Part shown: positions 18,843 through 29,940 of the stretch, piece after piece
Numbering within the stretch: position 1 is the stretch's first letter
Layout of the letters: each line of letters starts with the position of its first letter
Assembly (NCBI GenBank): GCA_018657385.1
Contig: JABHXF010000005.1
Location: 1-64,000, forward strand
DNA: 64,000 nt
Origin: Candidatus Woesearchaeota archaeon
GTDB taxonomy: Archaea > Nanobdellota > Nanobdellia > Woesearchaeales > DSVV01
Direction: 5' to 3'
Program-made: the position numbers and the translations under genes
Notes under the pieces: model-generated
Databases searched by the model: none
Seen by the model: the letters and a program-made list of their open reading frames with translations, nothing else
Told to the model about the DNA's origin: nothing

Positions 18843-18881
18843 TTTATTTTTTTAGTTTATTTTTTCTTTGATTATTTCTTA

Positions 18882-18905
18882 ACTCGGTCCGGAGGACATG
18901 TTTCT
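18882..18905 (-). repeat. Element B copy 1 (inverted)
   Basis: Reverse complement AGAAACATGTCCTCCGGACCGAGT. Confidence 0.75.
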
Positions 18906-18949
18906 AAGGAGGTGGTTATTTTTATTCATTTTACCAACAATTAATAAAA

Positions 18950-19771
18950 CTAAACATAACCTTTTTGATCCATTTTATATCTAGTAATCCTATCAACATC
19001 TTTTTGCCTTCCTGCTTCTCTTAAATGTTGAAGAACTAATCTTTCTTCACGAGGTCTTGCCCAAGATTTTACTAATGGTTTATCCATCCATCCTTTCAAT
19101 GGTGGGAAAATTTGGATTGTATAAACACCAGCCATATTACCACCAATAATATCTGTACTTGCTTTATCACCAATCATTGCAACTTTTGAAACATCATCAA
19201 TTCCCATTATCCTCATTGCATATTCAATTAATTTAGGATTGGGTTTTTTCAATGCTCTATAACCACTAATATGTTTTCTATAATCTCTTACCCAATTAAA
19301 TGAATTAGACATACCTATTAAATCATAACTAGCTAATCTTTCTTCCTCATCAAGTTCATTAATTTTCCATAAATAATCTACTTTTCTCACTATCTCTCTA
19401 ACAATAACATCACCAGGATCTTTTTTATTCTCATATATTCTTACCACAGGAATATTATCAAGAATAAATCCTAATTGTCTAAATCTACCTTCTCCAGAAT
19501 TAGATAATATTGCTTGTTTAAATCCAATTAATGCTTCATATGCCTTTCTTACAGAATGATCTACTTCTGTGCCATGATAGCCCATCAATGTTCCATCAAC
19601 ATCCCATATAATTGCTTCAATACCTTGTTCTTCTAAAAATTCAGGAGTTACTTCATTAATAGAACTAACATATTTATCAGCAAGAAGATGTTCACTTAGA
19701 ACAATTTGTTTCTTCATTCTTAAATATTGTATTGCTGTGTCTAATAAGTCAACACTGTCTTTCAAAGTCAT
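18950..19771 (-). CDS. HAD-superfamily phosphatase (YqeG-like)
   Basis: IIWDVDGTLMGYHG, AILSNSGE, KPNPKLIEYAMRIMGI, MIGDKASTDIIGGNMAG. Confidence 0.8.
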   Translation of the reverse strand: MTLKDSVDLLDTAIQYLRMKKQIVLSEHLLADKYVSSINEVTPEFLEEQGIEAIIWDVDGTLMGYHGTEVDHSVRKAYEALIGFKQAILSNSGEGRFRQLGFILDNIPVVRIYENKKDPGDVIVREIVRKVDYLWKINELDEEERLASYDLIGMSNSFNWVRDYRKHISGYRALKKPNPKLIEYAMRIMGIDDVSKVAMIGDKASTDIIGGNMAGVYTIQIFPPLKGWMDKPLVKSWARPREERLVLQHLREAGRQKDVDRITRYKMDQKGYV

Positions 19772-19903
19772 ATCTAGAAGAGATTATGTTCTCTTTTTAA
19801 ATATTGTTAAAAACCAGAAATAATATAAAATAAAATGATATGAGATAATATGAGGTAAAATAAGATAGATATTCAACTAATGATTATTTTCTGTTAATTC
19901 TAA

Positions 19904-20977
19904 TCATGAAAATAATGTTTTAACAACCATTGTTGCATAACTTCCTTTTTGTAATGTAAATGTAAGTTTATATTTCTTAACTTCTTTTGATTCCTCTTCT
20001 TTTTTACTTTTCATGGCAACCCAATTAAACACCCTAATAAAAATATTTTTCTTCTCAATTTCTTTAATCTTTAAATTATCAATATTTACAATAATTTCCC
20101 TTTCATCCCCTTCACTACTTAGTTCAGGAAGCTCCCTAATAATGAAATCTCTAACCCCTATTCCTTCTTTTTCCATTATTTTTTCAAGAATAGGTTTAAT
20201 TTTTTCATTTTTATCTAAAACATCTTCACTACCAAAACCAATCAGTGGTACAGAAAAACCAGTAAGATCATTTACAACCAAAGGAACACATAATTTACCT
20301 AAAGAATATTCAAGTTCATAATTCCCATAATTTGTTTTTATGTATTCACTAACAACTGAATTCCATAAATAACTTTGATATGCATGAACATACAATTGCA
20401 ATAATTTTTTATGTACTGTTCTTAATGCCCCAACATAGTTATTACTGTCCACATGAAAAGTTTTTATATCTAAACTTATTTTTTCACAAGCTTCTTTAAA
20501 CTTTTTTTGTATTAGTAATTTACCAACAACATGATTATTTTTATTAATACCGAATCTCTGATCATCAAAATAATTAATTGTTTTTTTAATTTGTTTTTCT
20601 GATAATTTCTTAGGAAGTTTATCAGTTTCAACAATTATCTCAAATTCATTACCTTGCAATACACCAAGATTAAGTCTTTCTTTTCCAATACCTAAATAAT
20701 TCAATGTAATATTATCAATATACAAATCCTTTTTTGGTCCATTTTTAATAGAAATATATTGTTCTGTTACTGCATTTTTGTCTTTAGTTCCTGCAAAATT
20801 AATAAATTTCTCATTTAATCTCCAAGATCTGGCAATAACCTTAATTGCACTAATTGTGTTATAATTAGTTTTAGTTAATTTATAATAAGAAAAATCTCCC
20901 TTATCAGTGAGGAATTTGTTAATATCTAATTTTTCCCTTACAATGAAGTCTTCTGGTTTTTGTTTAATTTTAATCAT
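19904..20977 (-). CDS. truD: tRNA pseudouridine synthase D
   Basis: MIKIKQKPEDFIVREKL, FAGTKDKNAVTEQYISI, GNEFEIIVE, NYFDDQRFGINKNNHVVGKLLIQ; upstream in-frame extension to 21166 rejected because it overlaps trxB. Confidence 0.85.
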   Translation of the reverse strand: MIKIKQKPEDFIVREKLDINKFLTDKGDFSYYKLTKTNYNTISAIKVIARSWRLNEKFINFAGTKDKNAVTEQYISIKNGPKKDLYIDNITLNYLGIGKERLNLGVLQGNEFEIIVETDKLPKKLSEKQIKKTINYFDDQRFGINKNNHVVGKLLIQKKFKEACEKISLDIKTFHVDSNNYVGALRTVHKKLLQLYVHAYQSYLWNSVVSEYIKTNYGNYELEYSLGKLCVPLVVNDLTGFSVPLIGFGSEDVLDKNEKIKPILEKIMEKEGIGVRDFIIRELPELSSEGDEREIIVNIDNLKIKEIEKKNIFIRVFNWVAMKSKKEEESKEVKKYKLTFTLQKGSYATMVVKTLFS

Positions 20978-21065
20978 AAAGTCAGTAAATTTATATATAA
21001 TTATATGTTTTTCTATTATGTAACAGTATAGTGATATAATATATACAATATAAGGAGGAATTAAC

Positions 21066-22001
21066 ATGGAAAATATAATAATCATTGGTGGTGGTCCTGC
21101 AGGATACACAGCAGCAGTATATACAGCAAGAGCTAATCTCAGTCCAATAGTGTTTGAAGGCAGCAAATATGGTGGTCAATTAATGACAACCACTGAAGTA
21201 GATAATTTCCCTGGATTTCCAGAAGGAATACAAGGTCCAGAATTAATGACCAATGTAAGAAAACAAGCAGAAAGATTTAAAACAAAATTAATTACTGAAG
21301 ATATAACCAAAGTTGATTTCTCAAGAAAAGAAAGCAAAAACTTATTAGTATTTTCAGGAGATAAGAAATATGAAGCAAAAGCAGTTATTATTGCAACAGG
21401 TTCCGATTATAAAAAATTAGGAATAGATTCAGAAAAAAAGTTTGCAGGCAAAGGAGTTAGCTATTGTGCAACATGCGATGGTTTCTTTTTCAAAGATAAA
21501 GATATTGTTGTAATTGGTGGAGGAGATTCAGCATTAGAAGAAGCTACTTTTTTAACAAAATTTGCTAGCTCAGTTAAAATTATTCATAGAAGAGATGCTT
21601 TAAAAGCTTCTAAATTTATGCAAGATAAAGCAAAGGCAAATAAAAAAATTGATTTTGTTTGGGATAGTGTTATAAAAGAAATTCAAGGAGAAAGTAATGT
21701 TGAATTAATTAGGGTAGAAAATATAAAAACTGAAGATATATCAGAAATAAAATGTCAAGGTGTTTTCGTAGCAATTGGTAGCATCCCAAATACAACATTA
21801 TTTGAAGACCAATTAAAATTAGATAAAGGATATGTTGTAACAGGTACTAAAGAATTACCAAAATCAACCCAAACAAGTGTAGAAGGAGTATTTGCAGCAG
21901 GAGATGTACAAGATTGGATGTACAGACAAGCTGTTACATCTGCAGGAACTGGTTGTATGGCTGCAATAGAAGCAGAAAGATATCTTGAGAAGTTAGAATA
22001 A
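21066..22001 (+). CDS. trxB: Thioredoxin reductase
   Basis: GGGPAGYTAAVYTARANL, GVSYCATCDGFFFKDKDIVVIGGGDSALEEA, VFAAGDVQD. Confidence 0.92.
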   Translation: MENIIIIGGGPAGYTAAVYTARANLSPIVFEGSKYGGQLMTTTEVDNFPGFPEGIQGPELMTNVRKQAERFKTKLITEDITKVDFSRKESKNLLVFSGDKKYEAKAVIIATGSDYKKLGIDSEKKFAGKGVSYCATCDGFFFKDKDIVVIGGGDSALEEATFLTKFASSVKIIHRRDALKASKFMQDKAKANKKIDFVWDSVIKEIQGESNVELIRVENIKTEDISEIKCQGVFVAIGSIPNTTLFEDQLKLDKGYVVTGTKELPKSTQTSVEGVFAAGDVQDWMYRQAVTSAGTGCMAAIEAERYLEKLE

Positions 22002-22044
22002 ATATTTTTATTTCTTTTTTCTTATTTAATTTATAATTAATTAT

Positions 22045-23379
22045 TTAATTTGAGTCTTTAGTTATTATCTTAATAATATCTTCTTTTCTCCATCCTGCTT
22101 TTGTTAAATTAAATATTATTTCATCATTAGTTAAACCTTTCCTAACATTAAGATTAATATATGTTCTCAGCTGTTGTTGATATTTAGCAGGTAGTTTAGG
22201 TACAGGTGGAGGAGTTGTTTGAATATCTGGAGAAGTTTTTACTTTACCTAAAAGAGGTATTTGTTTAAATCCTAATCTTTTTAAATTATTAACAAATTTT
22301 TGTCTAAACTTTGCACTATGTTTATGTTTATAAAAAACATAAGAAACAACTAAACCAATACAAATAATTAATACAGCAATAAATATAATTAAAGATGACA
22401 AAGATATTTTATTTAGCCAAGAAATCTCATCTACAGGCATTGGTGATTCAATTATAGGAGTTACTTCTTGTTTTGTTTGTGATTTTAATTGTGATGATGT
22501 TGCTTGTTGAGTTTTTTGTATTATAGGTTGTTGTTTAGGGATTACACTTTTTGTTGTTTGTTGTTTTTTAGAAACAACTAATGGAACACCAGACATAGTA
22601 CTACTTGGACTGCTACCACCTGGACTGCTACCACCTGGACTGCTACCACCTGGACTGCTACCACCTGGATTTTGACCTGGATCAGGATCAGAATCAGAAT
22701 CAGGACCAGGAGAAGAATCACAAAAACTTTCATCCACTAAATTAACTTTAATATTTAATCCTGCATTTGATTGTTCTGAATTAAGTTTATAACAAACCCC
22801 ATCAATTAATACAGCTTTTTCTTGTACTTCTTGTTCATCTTCCTCTGCATCATTTTCTTTCATACATTTTGAACTACAACCATCTCCATCCATCTGGTTA
22901 CCATCATCACATTTTTCATTTAATTCAATAAATCCATTTCCACAAACAATCTCAATTAAACAATCACTAGGAACATTTAAGTTTTTTAATATAACTTCAT
23001 CTAATTCATAATATTCAGCAGAAATGCAAAATTCTTGACCAGGAAAAGGATAAGTTGTAATAATCTCTCCATTTTCAAGTTCAACAAAAGATTCACATTT
23101 ACTTACCCTTAAATCAGTCTCAACATTTTCAGAAATTATAGAGATAAAATAACAACTTTGCTCATCTTGTTTAAGAATTGTTTCTTCATTTGCTAATGGC
23201 TCTGTTTCAACAAGATTAGTTAATTCAAATTCAATATCTTCCATTGTATTTCCACCAACAAAATAAACAGCATATTTATTTTCATTGACATCAATTATAG
23301 TTGTTTCACCTTGTTTTAAAGCAATAACACTAGGTAAAAGAAATAATATCATAATACTAAACAAAACCAAATATTTCAT
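22045..23379 (-). CDS. Cassette D gene 2: signal peptide, GETTIIDV ectodomain, (PGGSS)n linker, TM, cytoplasmic AGW repeat
   Basis: ALKQGETTIIDVNENK; CDDGNQMDGDGCSSKC; PGGSSPGGSSPGGSS; TM SLIIFIAVLIICIGLVVSYVFY; KGLTNDEIIFNLTKAGWRKEDIIKII. Confidence 0.8.
   Translation of the reverse strand: MKYLVLFSIMILFLLPSVIALKQGETTIIDVNENKYAVYFVGGNTMEDIEFELTNLVETEPLANEETILKQDEQSCYFISIISENVETDLRVSKCESFVELENGEIITTYPFPGQEFCISAEYYELDEVILKNLNVPSDCLIEIVCGNGFIELNEKCDDGNQMDGDGCSSKCMKENDAEEDEQEVQEKAVLIDGVCYKLNSEQSNAGLNIKVNLVDESFCDSSPGPDSDSDPDPGQNPGGSSPGGSSPGGSSPGGSSPSSTMSGVPLVVSKKQQTTKSVIPKQQPIIQKTQQATSSQLKSQTKQEVTPIIESPMPVDEISWLNKISLSSLIIFIAVLIICIGLVVSYVFYKHKHSAKFRQKFVNNLKRLGFKQIPLLGKVKTSPDIQTTPPPVPKLPAKYQQQLRTYINLNVRKGLTNDEIIFNLTKAGWRKEDIIKIITKDSN
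22608..22672. repeat. 15-bp in-frame tandem repeat encoding GGSSP
   Basis: ggactgctaccacct repeated 4 times. Confidence 0.9.
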
Positions 23380-23434
23380 TTAAACCCCATAGTTTGTATC
23401 ATTATAAATAACCTATATATTTAGAAAATCCATT

Positions 23435-26400
23435 TTAATTTGAATTTCCACCACCACCAGCACCACCAGCACCACCACCAGAAGTAGCTGCATCGCCACT
23501 ATTATCAGAAGCTTCCTCCATACCACAATAAGTTTTTACACCAACACCATCTTGTGATAAGGAGATTATTTCTTCCAGTGTCAATGCTTTATCCCATATT
23601 GTAATTTCATCTATAATACCATTAAAACCATTACTCCCAAGATAAAGATTAGTAGGAGAACTAATACTACCCAAAGGTGCATTTCTTATAGGATGACTAA
23701 CATCTAAACCATCAACATAATGCCTCATTTTACCTTCTTCTCTGTTTAATACACCAACAACAAAATGCCATTCACCATCTGTTATATCTGTTGATGAATA
23801 AGTATATTGACTATTAGATGTTTCAGTTCCATCTTTAAACCAAAATATTGATGAACCAGTCTGACTAGTAGTTAAGTAATGATTAAATCCTGCAGTATAT
23901 CCTGAAGAACTTTTTCTAATTATATCCCCCAAATCATCTGTTGTTTTCACCCAGAAAGATAGACTAACATCATTCATACCAACATCAAAACTTTCATGAT
24001 TTTCACAATCAACAAAACCATTTTCTTCAAACATAAAAGCTTTACTTTTAACACCATCTGTAAATTCTACAGTACCTTGTGTTGTACATTGAATGTTTTG
24101 CGCCATATTTTTAAAATTATCATCTGCATCCCAATAACCAAGAACACCACATTCATTTAATTTCATTGAATCTTCTTTTTTACATTCACTACTACATCCA
24201 TCTTCACTTTCATCATTACCATCATCACATTCTTCATTCATTAATTCTTGTATAATACTATCTCCACATTCTTCTATTTTACATATTGCTGAACAACCAT
24301 CTTGACTTTCTAAATTACCATCATCACATTCTTCTAATCCTTCTTGAATACCATCACCACAACCAGCAACAGCTGCTAAACAATAACTTTCTCCTGCTAA
24401 AATATTATCATAATGTTGTTTAACTTCTCCTTGTGAAAGAACTTTATTATATATTGCAATTTCATCAATCTTTCCTTTGTAAACTTTACCAGTATAACCT
24501 TGACCTATTTTTATTGGCACATCACTAATTGAAGGAGACTTTTCAGGAATATCTAGATAATTTGCAACACCAGATGGTTCACCATTATAATAACTTGTTA
24601 TTTTTCTTTCTGTTGCATCTCTTGTTATAACAATATGTTGCCATTGATTATTCAAAACATGATTTTCAATTAATGAATTACCCCAGCCCATATATTTTGA
24701 TGCTCCCTCTGAATCTTTCATACCATGATAATAACTTAATCTTCCAGGAAGATAATTTTTATCAGTATTTTCCATTTCTATTGTAAAACAAAATTCACCC
24801 CAATATGCTTTACAAATTGGATTTAATCTTGCTTCTCCAACATTTGTAGGATATAACCAATATTCAATAGTAAAATCTTCATCAACTTGCAATGATTCAG
24901 AGTTAGTAATCTCAACCCAATCTTTGTTACTATCAAATTCAAATGCATCTCCTAAAATCCCTTTTGTAAATTCAACATCCTCTACGAGAACACCATTATT
25001 AGAGCCAGCATAATCTTGTGCACTTAATTCAGCTTTCCAGTATGATACTAAGCCATCCATTTGTGAACATTCTTCAACACAATCTTTATTGCAACCATCC
25101 CCATTTAATAAATTCCCATCATCACATTGTTCAAATTTTTCAACATAACCATTACCACAACCTGGTTCTGGCAAACTACAATACCCTTGATTGTTTAAAC
25201 CAATATTATAAAGTTCAGTAATTTTTTCTTCAGTTAACACAAAATCAAAAATAGCAACCTCATCTATAATTCCATTAAAATAACTTCCTTCATTAATATG
25301 CCCCCAAATTCTTCCTAAACTAAATTTACCATTATTATCATGATTATTTATTGTTCTTGAATTTACTAACTTATTATCAACATAAACACTAAATTCATTA
25401 TTATTTCTAATTGCAATAACATGATGCCACATATCATCATTTAATTTTTCTAAATAAGGAAGTGCACCTGTTGCTTGACAACCACTTTCACTAACACTTG
25501 TTAATGAAATCTTAGGGTTATAGCTGCAAGTATTTGCATTTCCTCTATGCAATGTTGTTCCAGATGTTCCTTTCATCCATAATGTAATAGAATATATTTC
25601 ATCTTGTCCAACATAATCTCCCAAATCAACAAAATCATCTTGCCCATCAAAACTTAATCCATAATTACTTTTTCCTTCTACCCATGTTGCCCCATTTATT
25701 TCACCATGTAATTTATCAATATTATCAAATAAATAACTACCTTCATTTTCATCAAAATTCCAATAATTAGTCATACCATCCAATGGACAATTTTCAAGAC
25801 TTACAGGATCAACAGGAATTTCAACAAAAACAGTACAATCATCTAAACAATTTTCAGTTCCATCACATTCTTCCCCTGTATCAACAACATTATCACCACA
25901 ATACGCTTGTTTACAATCCATTCTACAAGCATCTATTTCAATATCTGAGTTCATATCACCATCATCACATTCTTCTCCTGTATCAACAGTATTATCACCA
26001 CAAACACCATCAATAATAGGGTTGTCATCTTTTTCACATAAAAATAATATTTCTTGATCAAATTGTAATACTAAATCTAATGATTCTTGATTAAGAAGAG
26101 CTAATCTTTCTTCTAATAATTCTACTTCAACACAAGAATGTGTTAATGGGCATGAATTTATTCCAGGAATACATTCTCCACATTCATAATCACTACCACA
26201 AACTAAACCATAACCTATTTTTTCATTATTAGTATCATACAAATTACAATCAAAAGTTGTATCTTCTTCATATGGATAACAACTAATTGGAAAAAAGTCA
26301 ACATCTTGATATAATCCTTGTTCATTAATACTAGTTGTTAACAAAAATCTTTCAACACCTAATTCAGTTGTTAATTCAATTGGTTTCTCAATTACTGCCC

Positions 26401-26578
26401 CTGGAATTAATTCTTCAGCACCAAAAGAAGCAATAAAAGGAAAACTATTAACATTTATAGGAGAAATAGCTTTTCCAATGAATTGTTTTCCAGAAAATAC
26501 AATTAAAACAACTAATAAAAGTAATATAACTACACCAAAGCCTATTAAATGTATAGTATTCTTTCTTCTACTATCCAA
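23435..26578 (-). CDS. Cassette D gene 1: N-anchored protein with three LamG-like domains and DUF4215/myxo-type CDDGN disulfide repeats
   Basis: VFSGKQFIGKAIS after the TM; three LamG units (DGQDDFVDLGDYVGQDEIYSITLWMKG...NGIIDEVAIFDFVLTEEKITELY); CGDGIQEGLEECDDGNLESQDGCSAIC. Confidence 0.85.
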   Translation of the reverse strand: MDSRRKNTIHLIGFGVVILLLLVVLIVFSGKQFIGKAISPINVNSFPFIASFGAEELIPGAVIEKPIELTTELGVERFLLTTSINEQGLYQDVDFFPISCYPYEEDTTFDCNLYDTNNEKIGYGLVCGSDYECGECIPGINSCPLTHSCVEVELLEERLALLNQESLDLVLQFDQEILFLCEKDDNPIIDGVCGDNTVDTGEECDDGDMNSDIEIDACRMDCKQAYCGDNVVDTGEECDGTENCLDDCTVFVEIPVDPVSLENCPLDGMTNYWNFDENEGSYLFDNIDKLHGEINGATWVEGKSNYGLSFDGQDDFVDLGDYVGQDEIYSITLWMKGTSGTTLHRGNANTCSYNPKISLTSVSESGCQATGALPYLEKLNDDMWHHVIAIRNNNEFSVYVDNKLVNSRTINNHDNNGKFSLGRIWGHINEGSYFNGIIDEVAIFDFVLTEEKITELYNIGLNNQGYCSLPEPGCGNGYVEKFEQCDDGNLLNGDGCNKDCVEECSQMDGLVSYWKAELSAQDYAGSNNGVLVEDVEFTKGILGDAFEFDSNKDWVEITNSESLQVDEDFTIEYWLYPTNVGEARLNPICKAYWGEFCFTIEMENTDKNYLPGRLSYYHGMKDSEGASKYMGWGNSLIENHVLNNQWQHIVITRDATERKITSYYNGEPSGVANYLDIPEKSPSISDVPIKIGQGYTGKVYKGKIDEIAIYNKVLSQGEVKQHYDNILAGESYCLAAVAGCGDGIQEGLEECDDGNLESQDGCSAICKIEECGDSIIQELMNEECDDGNDESEDGCSSECKKEDSMKLNECGVLGYWDADDNFKNMAQNIQCTTQGTVEFTDGVKSKAFMFEENGFVDCENHESFDVGMNDVSLSFWVKTTDDLGDIIRKSSSGYTAGFNHYLTTSQTGSSIFWFKDGTETSNSQYTYSSTDITDGEWHFVVGVLNREEGKMRHYVDGLDVSHPIRNAPLGSISSPTNLYLGSNGFNGIIDEITIWDKALTLEEIISLSQDGVGVKTYCGMEEASDNSGDAATSGGGAGGAGGGGNSN

Positions 26579-26727
26579 TATTACCCACTCTTTTTTAATA
26601 TATATTTATATATTATTCTAATTTATATATTATGAACTATATAAAGTTTATTGTTTATATTATTAAGATATAAAATTAAAATAAATATATTAAGATAATA
26701 AAAAAGAAATATAAATTAAAAAGAAAA

Positions 26728-28338
26728 TTAAAAGTCTTTTCTCATGACTTTTTCAACTGCTTCTGCTTTCCATCCTGCACTGATTAGATTATCCTTAATT
26801 TTATCCTTGTGAATTCCTTTATGGATATAGAAGGCAATATATCTTCTCAGTTGTTCTTCATATTGAGATGGCATAACATGATGCTGCATTTCTTCAAACA
26901 CATGATCAACAACTGGTTTTTTCCAGCCAGCTCCAGTTAATTTTGAAGTAATTGCATCTCTTTCAAGACCTTTACTCAGTTCAATTTTAATAAATTGCCT
27001 CATCATACTAACTTTTTCTAAAGGAATTCCTTTTAACACATCAGATTCTTCTTTTATAGCTGCTACTGGAACATAATTTTTATCCTTATTATGCCAAACT
27101 AAAATTAATCCAATAATTAAACCTGTGATTAAAATTAGAACTAACAATGGAATTAACCATTTCCAGAGTGAACCAGGGATTAATGAAACAACTTTATCTA
27201 CACCTGCTTTAAGATCAATATCTTTAGTTCCTTTTCCTGATACAGGACAAGCAGGACAAACTCCACCACAATCAACACCATTTTCATTATGGTCTTTTTT
27301 ATCATTATCACAAGAAGCACATGCTATTGTATATTTTTTAAATTTACCTTGTCTATTGTATGATTCACAATTATAAGTTTTATAACCATCTATACATTTT
27401 TGTTTATTTAAATTTTGTTTACATATTATAGCATTAAATAAAGGATTAGATTCTGGAATATTTAATGGTACACCAATCATACTGCCACCAGGACTACTAC
27501 TTGTAGAATCTGAATCATCTTTTTTTACTGATGTTCCTTGATTATCATTAGTAGTAGTAACAACAACACCAGCACATTCAGTCATAGCAACATCATCAAC
27601 ATCTAATACTAAAGGATTTAAGCTCATTGTTTCAACTTTAAAACAAGTATTATCTTCAATAAAATGATTAATCACTTCTATTCCACAATTACTTAATTCT
27701 GTTTCACCTACAAGTAATTCAATAGGATCTGTGCTTTCGATTCCCACTTCAAAACAAACACCATCTTCTAAAAATGGAATAGGTGGTTGTGGTTCTTCAG
27801 TTTCACATCCATCACCTTCATCAATCTCAAATGTTAATGGAATAGTATTAGTAACAACAACTTTAAAACAAGTTCCATCACCTGATTTCATAAAAAATGG
27901 TTTTTGTTCTTCTTGAGGACAAGAATCTAAATTAAGAATAGTTTCATCTCCAAACTCATTATATGTTACAATAAAACAACTACCATCATCTGCATATACT
28001 ATTTCTATATCTCCTGCATCTCCAGGTTCTGATTCACAAGCTGTAACAATTAAATCTTTTGTTCCATCTCCATTAAGTGCATTAAAAGTAGTATAGAAAC
28101 AATCTCCATCATCTGTCTTGGTTGTTTGTCCTACTGCTAAACCTTCAACTTCTGAATCAACATACTCTGTAACTTTTAAATCTAAATTACCTTGTTCATC
28201 AAGACCATTAAATGTAATAGCAAAATCATCAATACCATCTCCATCAACATCAATAATTGTAGTTTCGCCAATTTCAAGAGCACTAACACTAACTAAAGCA
28301 AGCAATAATAAAATTAAAAATAAAAAAATACGTTTCAT
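26728..28338 (-). CDS. Cassette C gene 2: signal peptide, GETTIIDV repeats, DCGGxCxxC, TM, double AGW domain
   Basis: ALEIGETTIIDVDGDGIDDFAITF; SSSPGGSMIGVPLNIPESNPLFN; NGVDCGGVCPAC; LTGAGWKKPVVDHVF and LISAGWKAEAVEKVM. Confidence 0.85.
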   Translation of the reverse strand: MKRIFLFLILLLLALVSVSALEIGETTIIDVDGDGIDDFAITFNGLDEQGNLDLKVTEYVDSEVEGLAVGQTTKTDDGDCFYTTFNALNGDGTKDLIVTACESEPGDAGDIEIVYADDGSCFIVTYNEFGDETILNLDSCPQEEQKPFFMKSGDGTCFKVVVTNTIPLTFEIDEGDGCETEEPQPPIPFLEDGVCFEVGIESTDPIELLVGETELSNCGIEVINHFIEDNTCFKVETMSLNPLVLDVDDVAMTECAGVVVTTTNDNQGTSVKKDDSDSTSSSPGGSMIGVPLNIPESNPLFNAIICKQNLNKQKCIDGYKTYNCESYNRQGKFKKYTIACASCDNDKKDHNENGVDCGGVCPACPVSGKGTKDIDLKAGVDKVVSLIPGSLWKWLIPLLVLILITGLIIGLILVWHNKDKNYVPVAAIKEESDVLKGIPLEKVSMMRQFIKIELSKGLERDAITSKLTGAGWKKPVVDHVFEEMQHHVMPSQYEEQLRRYIAFYIHKGIHKDKIKDNLISAGWKAEAVEKVMRKDF

Positions 28339-28347
28339 TTTATTAGA

Positions 28348-29805
28348 TTAATTGGTCTTTGTATATTCTCCTATTTTTTCATTGTTGTCTTCATTTGTTT
28401 CAACAATTTCATCATTATAGTCAATTATAATTTTCAGATTAATAGTTGGTAAAATATCTTCATAAACCTCAACAGAATTAAACAATTCATCACCAACATC
28501 ACATAAATCATCAACTAAAGGATTAACTACAAAATTTGATGAATCATAAACCTCACCATCTGGATAGAGTGATTCTACACGAACAACAAAGGAATCCTCA
28601 ATTGAATCTGTGCCTAGATTACCTAAACAAATATCAATATTTGTTAACATAATATCTTCTACAATTACATCTCCTGCACCTACTTCATTAAAGAATAAAT
28701 CTATGTCTTTTGGTTCTTCCACACAATAATGATCTAAACAATTATACCCATTAGGACAATTATCAGGAGCATTTGAACAAGATAAACAATTTCCATCTGC
28801 TTGACAAACTCCTAAGTTACCATCAAGATCACATACATCTCCTACTGTACATGTTTCTGGTACATCTTCTACACAAAAATGATCAGCACCACAAATATAA
28901 TCAACTGGACAATTATCAGGAGCATTTGTACAACCTGAACAACTTCCATCTGCTTGACAGACTCCTAATTGACCAACAGCATAATCACATAACACTCCTT
29001 CTGTACATGCTTCTGGTATAACAACACATATACCTGCGTCACAAATTTCTCCATCTTGACATTCTATACCTAAACAAAGATCAACTGGTTCTTCTACACA
29101 ATAATGATTAAAACAATTATACCCATTAGGACAATTATTAGGATCATTTGTACAAGCAGAACAACTTCCATCTGCTTGACAGACTCCTAATAGACCAACA
29201 CCATAATCACATATATTTCCTTCTGTACATAGATTAGCTGGTTCTTCCATACAAGCAGAATTATCAGGATCTGCTACATAACCTTCATCACATACACAAT
29301 CAGTACAAAATGAACCTGGATGAGAATCATCACATTCTTCACCTTCATCTAAGAAACCATTATCACATGTATTAACTGGTTCAGTTATTGGTACACATAA
29401 ACCTGTCATTGTATCACACTCTTCACCATCAGTTGTACAATCTGAATTAGCAGTACATCCATCAGTTGTACCATCAGTTGTACCATCACCAGTTGTATCG
29501 TCAACAACTAAATCAATACCTAAACCACTTATAACACCATCAACAATACCAGTGAATGATAGTGTATATTCTTTATCACCTAAGAAAAATGATGCTTCTT
29601 TTTCATTCTCTAATAATTCTAAAGTTACTGGTAATACACCAGAATCTACAACACCATCAGCATAATTTGCAGTAGCTTTTCCAGCTAACTGATTACCACT
29701 ATAATATATTACAACTGCCAGCAATAATACAATTACAACTGCAGCGCCAATCACATATAAGAAATTATTTTTTTGATCATTTTTACTAGATCTTTTTTTT
29801 GCCAT
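28348..29805 (-). CDS. Cassette C gene 1: N-anchored Cys-rich repeat protein with C-terminal CARDB-like domain
   Basis: YSGNQLAGKATA; three GVCQADGSCSxCTNxPxNCPxxYxC..HxCVE repeats; C-terminal DIMLTNIDICLGNLGTDS...IDYNDEIVETNEDNN. Confidence 0.85.
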   Translation of the reverse strand: MAKKRSSKNDQKNNFLYVIGAAVVIVLLLAVVIYYSGNQLAGKATANYADGVVDSGVLPVTLELLENEKEASFFLGDKEYTLSFTGIVDGVISGLGIDLVVDDTTGDGTTDGTTDGCTANSDCTTDGEECDTMTGLCVPITEPVNTCDNGFLDEGEECDDSHPGSFCTDCVCDEGYVADPDNSACMEEPANLCTEGNICDYGVGLLGVCQADGSCSACTNDPNNCPNGYNCFNHYCVEEPVDLCLGIECQDGEICDAGICVVIPEACTEGVLCDYAVGQLGVCQADGSCSGCTNAPDNCPVDYICGADHFCVEDVPETCTVGDVCDLDGNLGVCQADGNCLSCSNAPDNCPNGYNCLDHYCVEEPKDIDLFFNEVGAGDVIVEDIMLTNIDICLGNLGTDSIEDSFVVRVESLYPDGEVYDSSNFVVNPLVDDLCDVGDELFNSVEVYEDILPTINLKIIIDYNDEIVETNEDNNEKIGEYTKTN

Positions 29806-29940
29806 CTTATCACCTTTTTTATTAATAAAATATTATATTATAGTTCCTATGAAAAGTTATTTATAAATGTTTTCATTATTTAATGAGAATTGTTTTAATT
29901 TTAATTCAAAACTTTTTAGTAAAAATAAAAAATAGAAAAA

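Noticed and set aside
18900-18920. 16S rRNA 3-prime-end-like CCACCTCCTTA (minus strand)
   Set aside because: Only about 11 nt, inside the variable flank of element B, with no other rRNA sequence nearby. Probably chance.
20978-21166. N-terminal extension of truD in the ORF track
   Set aside because: Overlaps the trxB start on the opposite strand. The conserved TruD N-terminus begins at MIKIKQKPEDF (20977).
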